Origin: Candidatus Brocadiaceae bacterium
GTDB taxonomy: Bacteria; Planctomycetota; Brocadiia; SM23-32
DNA length: 10,394 bases
NCBI GenBank assembly: GCA_003551785.1
Contig: PUNP01000592.1
Location: forward strand, 1 to 10,394
Direction: 5' to 3'
This document shows, piece by piece, positions 5,064 to 10,394 of the stretch. Under the pieces are notes generated by a model. It made no database searches, was not told the DNA's origin, and saw only the letters and a program-made list of their open reading frames with translations. Made by a program: the position numbers and the translations under genes. Within the stretch, counting starts at the first letter, position 1. Each line of letters starts with the position of its first letter.

Positions 5064-7160
5064 AATCCTGCAAGCAAATCTTTCGATTCATGGGGCGAGC
5101 TCGAACATTTCTATAAACGCCTCGACGCGCTGCTTAAACGTGGCCCGGTCGGCTTTATCGGGGTGGATGATGATGGCATTATAAGATATTGGAATGAAAA
5201 TTGTCAGCGTATCCTGGGTTATCACGCTGATGAATTAGTTAATAAGTCACGTGTCGATGATATTGCGGGGGAATCCGCACTTTCAATTGATAGTGCGGAA
5301 GGCAAAGTTCTCAGCGGGGAGTGCGTTTTTATCCACAAAAACGGTACCCCACGCATACTTCATCGTATAGCTTTGCCTTTTTATCTCGCTGAAGCCGGTT
5401 CTAAAGTCTCCGGTTATACACTATGCCTTTTCGATATGACTGAGCGCCGTGAGGCAGAGGAAGCGCTGCGTAGGGAACGCAATATGATGAACCTCGTGCT
5501 CGATACTATGGGGGCAGGCCTGGTGTTGTTTAACGCCGAAGGAAGAGCACAATGGGTCAACAGCACTCTGACTAAATGGTTCGGTGGCCGCAGCGAAGAT
5601 TATAAAGGACTTACCTGCCAGGAGGTCTTTCATTGCCATACTAAAAATTGTGATCAGTGCGCAATCGGCCTGGCTGTAGATAAAAATACTACTCAAAGTA
5701 TCGAAATGTGGCGCACTGATGAGACCGCGAGCCGCCGATGTTTTGCGCAAATGGCCACCCCCTTGGAATTAGGACGACGCCAGTATTTAGTCCTCACTCT
5801 TGATGTTACCGAAGATAGAAGACGTAAAGAACATTTGCAGATTCTCAATGAGCTTGCGCGTGCCCTTAATCGCTCTCTCGACCCGGACACCGTTCAGCAT
5901 CTTGTCTTAACCTGCGTTACCGCCGGACATGCCCTCGGGTTCAATCGCGCCTTCCTGTTCCTCGTTGATCAAAAGCAGAAATACCTGAAAGGCAGTATGG
6001 CTGTCGGTCCGATTTCCGAACAGGATGCCGCACGTATTTGGAACCAGGTTGACGAAGAAGTCGATTCTCTGGACGATTTGCTGGCAAGAGAGCAGTTGGC
6101 CGAAAGTGATATGGAACTTACTGATATAGTGCGCGGTATTCAGCTCGAGTTGAACGACAGCGCCGGCTTCTGGGGAGAGTCGATGGAATGCATGAAAACT
6201 AAACTGGTGAATGCTTCTGACCAAAATAACCTGATCGAACACCAGGTTATCGCTAAGCTTGACCTTCGGCAATTTGTCCTCGCTCCTTTAGTCGCCCGAA
6301 ATGATTTTATTGGCGTATTGATAGCCGATAATCGTTTTTCACAGGCGCCGATAGATGATAATTTAGTCCATCTTGTAGAAGATTTCGCCGCCCAGGCTTC
6401 GCTTGCCATTTCCAATGCAAGAGCTTATAGAAACCTGAGCGATAAAATGCAGGAACTGGAAAATACTCAGGAGAAACTCATTGATGCAGAACGCTTTGCC
6501 AGTGTGGGGCGGATGGCCGCCCATATGGCACATGAAATCCGGAACCCACTCGCCACTATAGGCGGATTCGCAAAATCTATCGAAAGAAATTGTGAAAAAC
6601 CCGAAATAGTGCAGAGAAACGCTGCTATAGTTTATAATGAAGCCCTGCGGTTAGAGGGGGTGTTAAATGATGCTCTGAATTTTACTCGCCCGGTAAAACT
6701 CAACAAAGAAATGTGCGCGCTTAACGATTTACTCAGAGAAATAGCTGAAGAATATAGAGGACAAATGAGTAAAAAAGGCATCAAATTCCGACTTGATTTG
6801 GATGAAAGCTTGCCGGAAATACATGCCGATAGACACCAGATTAAACAAGTCCTGATTAACCTTTGCCATAATGCTTTTGAAGCTCTTGAGATTTCACCGG
6901 AAAAAAAATTCCTGCTCGGCAGTTCTAAGGCACAGGATGAAATTATTATTTCTGTCTCAGATTCCGGTCAGGGGATGGACCAAGAAACGCGTAAGAACAT
7001 TTTTGCTCCTTTCTATACTACAAAAAAGGGGGGGAGTGGGTTGGGACTCGCTATTTCAAGAAAAATTGTTCAAGAACATGGCGGTGATATCGAGGTCGAG
7101 AGCCAACGCGGGAAGGGAGCGAATTTCTATATACGTTTGCCCGTTGGAAGGGAACAGTAA
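5061..7160 (+). CDS. Cytoplasmic PAS-PAS-GAF sensor histidine kinase
   Basis: With the GTG start the protein has 699 residues and no membrane segment, so it senses an intracellular signal. Order of domains: PAS 1 (about 19-128), PAS 2 (about 144-250), GAF (about 265-455, with a long acidic insert), a short coiled coil, HisKA with the phospho-acceptor H491 in AHEIRNPLAT, and the HATPase domain (about 587-697). The ATPase domain shows the N box at N604, G1 DSGQG at 634-638, F box F648/F651 and G2 GGSGLG at 657-662. The kinase core is NtrB-like. PAS 2 carries four cysteines spaced C-x5-C-x4-C-x2-C (C186, C192, C197, C200), which could bind metal or an Fe-S cluster or sense redox. No response regulator is adjacent, so it is an orphan kinase; a partner must be encoded elsewhere. 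It is separated from the corrinoid gene by a terminator and is followed by its own. Confidence 0.92.
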   Translation: MNPASKSFDSWGELEHFYKRLDALLKRGPVGFIGVDDDGIIRYWNENCQRILGYHADELVNKSRVDDIAGESALSIDSAEGKVLSGECVFIHKNGTPRILHRIALPFYLAEAGSKVSGYTLCLFDMTERREAEEALRRERNMMNLVLDTMGAGLVLFNAEGRAQWVNSTLTKWFGGRSEDYKGLTCQEVFHCHTKNCDQCAIGLAVDKNTTQSIEMWRTDETASRRCFAQMATPLELGRRQYLVLTLDVTEDRRRKEHLQILNELARALNRSLDPDTVQHLVLTCVTAGHALGFNRAFLFLVDQKQKYLKGSMAVGPISEQDAARIWNQVDEEVDSLDDLLAREQLAESDMELTDIVRGIQLELNDSAGFWGESMECMKTKLVNASDQNNLIEHQVIAKLDLRQFVLAPLVARNDFIGVLIADNRFSQAPIDDNLVHLVEDFAAQASLAISNARAYRNLSDKMQELENTQEKLIDAERFASVGRMAAHMAHEIRNPLATIGGFAKSIERNCEKPEIVQRNAAIVYNEALRLEGVLNDALNFTRPVKLNKEMCALNDLLREIAEEYRGQMSKKGIKFRLDLDESLPEIHADRHQIKQVLINLCHNAFEALEISPEKKFLLGSSKAQDEIIISVSDSGQGMDQETRKNIFAPFYTTKKGGSGLGLAISRKIVQEHGGDIEVESQRGKGANFYIRLPVGREQ

Positions 7161-7169
7161 ATACTCTCA

Positions 7170-7219
7170 CGCACTTGATTGCAGTACATCGACAGGTAAT
7201 TGTCGAAGTGCGATTTTTT
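7170..7219 (+). terminator. Rho-independent terminator after the sensor kinase
   Basis: An inner stem TCGACA/TGTCGA (7189-7194 with 7201-7206, loop GGTAAT) is extended by CGCACT (7170-7175) pairing with AGTGCG (7207-7212) across a 13-base bulge. ATTTTTTG follows. It starts ten bases after the stop codon. Confidence 0.8.
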
Positions 7220-7326
7220 GTTTTCTGCTTGCTACGTCCAGTGGAAAGAGCTATTATGGGTATAATTCAAATCACAATAAATTCATTGCGTTGCTAAATT
7301 AAAGTCAAATCCAGCAGTCATTTTTT

Positions 7327-7546
7327 CCACGGGGACAAGCCCCCTGGGGTATCGTTTAGTGGGGCCAATTCGTTTCTGGTGGTCAATCGTTAAAACCACG
7401 GGGACAAGCCCCGAGGAGGTTCATTTCCTTCGTCTTTATTCATTCCCCACGGGCCTTGTGCCCGTGGAAGAAATGACTGACTATCAGAAAACAGAATGCC
7501 GGCAAATGGCGACTCCACGGGGCTTGTCCCCGTGGTTATCATGATT
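7327..7546. repeat. Cluster of four CCACGGGG hairpins in opposed orientation
   Basis: Four related 21-base hairpins lie at 7327-7347, 7396-7416, 7447-7467 and 7515-7535. The first two have loop ACAAG and one stem mismatch each. The last two have loop CTTGT and perfect stems. The third carries a paired change (CCACGGGC/GCCCGTGG), so its stem is kept despite mutation. Orientation flips between the second and third. Bases 7511-7546 are identical to 9-44. This cluster occupies the middle of the 515-base gap 7161-7675. I find no convincing promoter in the remaining 7547-7675, although it must hold or follow the hypF promoter. Confidence 0.85.
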
Positions 7547-7675
7547 GGTATAAAATCAAAAGAAACCCTCAGTTGAATAAACCGCTTATTTCACGCGTTT
7601 TCAGTGGTGCATCTGTGGCAAATGTCAAACGCCGCAAAACTTTGTTAATCATCACCAAGGTAATAAAGATCATTC

Positions 7676-10045
7676 ATGAACAATACAACGAAAAATTCAG
7701 TTAAACGCGTTCGCCTGGATGTAAAAGGGCGTGTACAGGGGGTGGGCTTTCGCCCTCACCTTTACCGCCGTCTGACCGAACTGAATTGCGCCGGGAGCAT
7801 TCAAAACACGACCGAGGGCGTCCGGATAGAAGTGGAGTCGATAAACGAAAATATCAACCTGATAACTGATAATTTCACGGACTTTATCCCCGCACGTGCG
7901 CGCGTGGATGAACTGGAAATTACCGAGCTCGAACCACGCTATGAGAGCGGATTCAAAATATTAAATAGCTCTTCAGAAGGACGAAGCCTGCTCCCCATCC
8001 CGCCGGATATGGCTGCGTGTGATGATTGCTTGAATGAATTGCACAAGAGTTCCGATAGACGTTATCATTACGCCTTTAATACCTGCACCTGCTGCGGGCC
8101 GCGTTTTACTATCGCGACGGGGATTCCTTTTGACCGCGATACTTCGGTTATGAGCACATTCCCGCTCTGTGAACAGTGCCGCGATGAGTTTGAGAACCGA
8201 AAAGATCGGCGCTTCCACGCACAAACGATGTCGTGTCCGCAGTGCGGGCCGCAGTTCCAGTTTTTTCATGTCATAACGGGAGAAGGTGGGGAAGGCGCTG
8301 CCTCTCCTTCATTATTGCGTGGTGATGCAGCTTTTTCAGCCGCCGCCGAGGTTCTTGCGCAGGGGGGGAGCTTGGCGGTTAAGGGCCTGGGCGGGTTCCA
8401 TATCGCATGTGATGCCGCAAACACCCGGGCAGTCAGTAACTTGCGCAGGGCCAAGCGCCGGCCACATAAGCCGTTTGGTTTAATGGCAAGAGACATGACT
8501 GTTGCTGAAAGCATTTGTATGGTCACACCGGAGGCTGGAAAAGAACTCTCTTCCGAGCGTGCGCCTATTGTTCTGCTGCCGAAGCAAACTACTGAATTAG
8601 TGTGTGACGCTGTGGCTCCCAACCGCGATTCTACCGGTGTCATGCTTCCGTATACGCTTTTGCATACCCTGCTTTTCTCACGGCCGGAGACGCCACCTGT
8701 GCTTGTTATGACCAGTTGCAATCGCTCGGATGAACCTATAGCAATCTCTTCGGAAACGGTGAAAGATGATCTCAATGACATGGTCGATGGGGTGCTGGAC
8801 CATAATCGTCCCATCACGAACAGGTGTGATGATTCGGTAGTAAATATCATAGGGGGGGAGCCGGTAGTTTTGAGACGCTCACGAGGGTATGTCCCCGAAC
8901 CGGTGCTGCTGCCGTACGATGCTCCCGCTATTTTTGCCGTCGGAGCTATGTGGAAGAATACTTTTACTTTAACGAGCGGCCGAAGGGCTTATCAAAGCCA
9001 GTATATCGGTGATGTTTCCGATGCGGAAAATATGGATTACTTTGAGGATACTTTCCGTAAATTTTCCAATCTGCTGCGCATAAAGCCGCAAGTCATCGCG
9101 TGTGATATGCATCCTGACTATCCTACAACCCGAATTGCTGAAAAACTATCTGAAGATAGGGGACTGCCTCTTGTGCGGGTTCAGCATCATTTCGCTCATA
9201 TATGTTCCTGCCTTGCACAAACCCGGGAAACTGAGCCTGTTATCGGAGTGAGTATGGACGGAACCGGCTATGGGGATGACGGGCATATATGGGGCGGAGA
9301 GTTTTTAACGGCTGATCTGCACGGATATACCCGTCAATATCATTTCCAGTATATGCCTATGCCCGGTGGTGATAAAGCTGTTACCGAACCGTATCGTATG
9401 GCGCTTGCATATTTAACTGATGTCTATGGGATAGACCGTGCTGTTGATATAATGAAGGAAATTACCGGCCGAACCGGACTGGATAATATAGCCATGCTGA
9501 TTGACAATCATAAGTTCGCCCCGCTCACTTCAAGCTGCGGGCGGCTGTTCGGTGCCGTGGCCTCGCTGCTTGGGATACGGCACTTGTGTACGTATGAGGG
9601 CCAGGCGGCTTGTGAACTTGAAGCCGTCGCCGCGGCTGATGAAACTCAAGTCTACCCCTACAGTGTCGTTGCTGGAAAACGTGAAAATTCACCTGAAGCT
9701 CCGGGTTGTTTATCTTTTCGGGAAACAATAGCCGGAATTGTTGAGGATATAAGAAAAAATGTTGGTATTTCTGTGGTTTCGGCACGTTTTCATAATACTG
9801 TTATCAAGGCGATTATTGATACTTGCTGCACACTTCGTAAAAATACCGGAGATCGGCGAGTAGTTTTGACAGGGGGTGTTATGCAGAATAAATATTTGAA
9901 TGAGCGGCTTTTGGCTGGATTAAATGACTGTGGTTTTACAGTCCTGCGCCATCAATCCGTGCCGGCTAATGACGGCGGTATCGCTTTAGGTCAGGCGGCG
10001 CATTACAACGCAGTGTGCAAAGTCAAAAAAAACGGACAATATTGA
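7676..10045 (+). CDS. hypF: Carbamoyltransferase HypF, [NiFe]-hydrogenase maturation
   Basis: HypF uses carbamoyl phosphate and ATP to carbamoylate the C-terminal cysteine of HypE, the source of the cyanide ligands of the [NiFe] active site. All parts are present in 789 residues. The acylphosphatase domain (about 10-98) has VQGVGFRP (R26) and N44. Two zinc fingers have C115/C118/C137/C140 and C165/C168/C187/C190, with the usual CxxC-x18-CxxC spacing. The YrdC-like domain (about 220-405) contains KPFGLM (265-270) and TSCNRSDEP (346-354). The C-terminal Kae1-like domain has HHFAH (504-508), MDGTGYGDDG (527-536) and TGGVMQNKYL (732-741). The ATG at 7676 has only a weak purine stretch (AAGG 7657-7660, AAAGA 7665-7669) upstream. 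The native end is near ALGQAAHYN. The final residues AVCKVKKNGQY and the TGA fall within repeat sequence. No other hyp gene is in the window. Confidence 0.97.
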   Translation: MNNTTKNSVKRVRLDVKGRVQGVGFRPHLYRRLTELNCAGSIQNTTEGVRIEVESINENINLITDNFTDFIPARARVDELEITELEPRYESGFKILNSSSEGRSLLPIPPDMAACDDCLNELHKSSDRRYHYAFNTCTCCGPRFTIATGIPFDRDTSVMSTFPLCEQCRDEFENRKDRRFHAQTMSCPQCGPQFQFFHVITGEGGEGAASPSLLRGDAAFSAAAEVLAQGGSLAVKGLGGFHIACDAANTRAVSNLRRAKRRPHKPFGLMARDMTVAESICMVTPEAGKELSSERAPIVLLPKQTTELVCDAVAPNRDSTGVMLPYTLLHTLLFSRPETPPVLVMTSCNRSDEPIAISSETVKDDLNDMVDGVLDHNRPITNRCDDSVVNIIGGEPVVLRRSRGYVPEPVLLPYDAPAIFAVGAMWKNTFTLTSGRRAYQSQYIGDVSDAENMDYFEDTFRKFSNLLRIKPQVIACDMHPDYPTTRIAEKLSEDRGLPLVRVQHHFAHICSCLAQTRETEPVIGVSMDGTGYGDDGHIWGGEFLTADLHGYTRQYHFQYMPMPGGDKAVTEPYRMALAYLTDVYGIDRAVDIMKEITGRTGLDNIAMLIDNHKFAPLTSSCGRLFGAVASLLGIRHLCTYEGQAACELEAVAAADETQVYPYSVVAGKRENSPEAPGCLSFRETIAGIVEDIRKNVGISVVSARFHNTVIKAIIDTCCTLRKNTGDRRVVLTGGVMQNKYLNERLLAGLNDCGFTVLRHQSVPANDGGIALGQAAHYNAVCKVKKNGQY

Positions 10046-10286
10046 TATATCCGCCGTGTCCTGAAAGGACACTACATACCAGCCCGGGGTGTGAACCCCG
10101 GGAACGTGAATGCAACCCAACAAATCGCGTCCTGTAGGGACGCCACATCATTGGACTTTTTTCTGCAATGTTCGGATGGTTTCTCAAACGGGATGCGCGA
10201 ATACGTGGCGGTATGTGCAGTCCTTACAGGTTACGTCTTTTGGAAATTGGACGTTTTCCCAGGGCTTATACCCAACTGGAATGAAC
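10009..10286. repeat. Large nested palindromic repeat, copy 2 (right arm decayed), overlapping the hypF end
   Basis: Homology with 2402-2669 begins at CGCAGTG (10009-10015), inside the hypF reading frame. The left-arm hairpins are intact: GTGTCCT/AGGACAC (10056-10072), CCCGGGG/CCCCGGG (10083-10102, a compensatory A-T to G-C swap relative to copy 1) and GCGTCC/GGACGC (10117-10133). A short insertion near 10137-10149 is absent from copy 1. The right arm is damaged: the stem at 10229-10240 no longer closes, and the last one reads CCCAGGG then CCCAACTGG (10258-10279). The gap 10046-10394 therefore holds repeats, not a gene. Confidence 0.85.
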
Positions 10287-10325
10287 CACTAACAGCGTGG
10301 CCGGAAAGGTGCAGGCGGAATGTAT

Positions 10326-10368
10326 GACAGGCATCTTGCCTGTCCAGGGCGCACGCAGGGATGCGTGC
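10326..10368. repeat. Two small hairpins (GACAGGC and GCACGCA stems)
   Basis: GACAGGC/GCCTGTC with loop ATCTT lies at 10326-10344, and GCACGCA/TGCGTGC with loop GGGA at 10351-10368. The first differs from the hairpin at 4979-4996 mainly by one compensated base pair in the stem (A-T there, G-C here) and one base in the loop. GGCATCTTG recurs at 10381-10389, probably the start of another unit cut by the window edge. Confidence 0.75.
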
Positions 10369-10394
10369 TATACTATGAAAGGCATCTTGTGTTA

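Noticed and set aside
7327..7535. The four regularly shaped hairpins were considered as a CRISPR array.
   Set aside because: Units are palindromic, occur in both orientations, are unevenly spaced (about 50-70 bases) and vary in sequence; no cas gene is present.
8266..8850. A 194-codon minus-strand frame inside hypF.
   Set aside because: Antisense of conserved HypF YrdC-domain sequence, with no family resemblance or ribosome site.

Overview
The window reads as a stretch of chromosome from a Gram-negative (diderm), probably anaerobic or facultatively anaerobic bacterium. Outer-membrane glycan genes (a WaaP/Kdo-kinase-like protein, an O-antigen ligase and a GT-B glycosyltransferase) point to a lipopolysaccharide envelope. 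A corrinoid (B12) methyl-carrier protein and the [NiFe]-hydrogenase maturation factor HypF point to C1/methyl-group and hydrogen metabolism. The density of short-palindrome repeats in every longer intergenic gap is reminiscent of PVC-group or candidate-phylum genomes, but I cannot place the organism from sequence alone.

Layout: 1-44 is a short hairpin repeat. 155-919 (+) is a WaaP/Kdo-kinase-like protein, convergent with 988-2268 (-), a WaaL-type O-antigen ligase. 2269-2868 is a 600-base gap filled mostly by a modular repeat, including a ~237-base nested palindrome. 2869-3954 (+) is a GT4-like glycosyltransferase. 4014-4042 is a strong sigma70-type promoter whose spacer is a near-perfect palindrome; it drives 4107-4733 (+), a MtbC-like corrinoid protein that ends in a clear rho-independent terminator (4765-4808). 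4911-5026 holds repeat hairpins directly upstream of the true start (GTG 5061) of a cytoplasmic PAS-PAS-GAF-histidine kinase (5061-7160), also closed by a terminator (7170-7219). 7220-7675 holds four CCACGGGG hairpins in two opposed orientations. 7676-10045 (+) is hypF, whose last ~11 codons and stop lie inside a second copy of the nested-palindrome repeat (10009-10286). Two further hairpins end the window.

The genes fall into functional islands rather than one operon: LPS core/O-antigen assembly (first three genes), a B12 methyl-carrier gene with its own promoter and terminator, an orphan sensor kinase, and hydrogenase maturation. I saw no phage, transposase, CRISPR array, tRNA or rRNA, and no clear new defence or mobile system. 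The least ordinary material is the repeat system: modular, palindromic, with compensatory base changes between copies, and able to supply the end of one coding region and a spurious start for another. The other notable points are the palindromic operator candidate in the corrinoid-protein promoter and a four-cysteine cluster in the kinase's second PAS domain.
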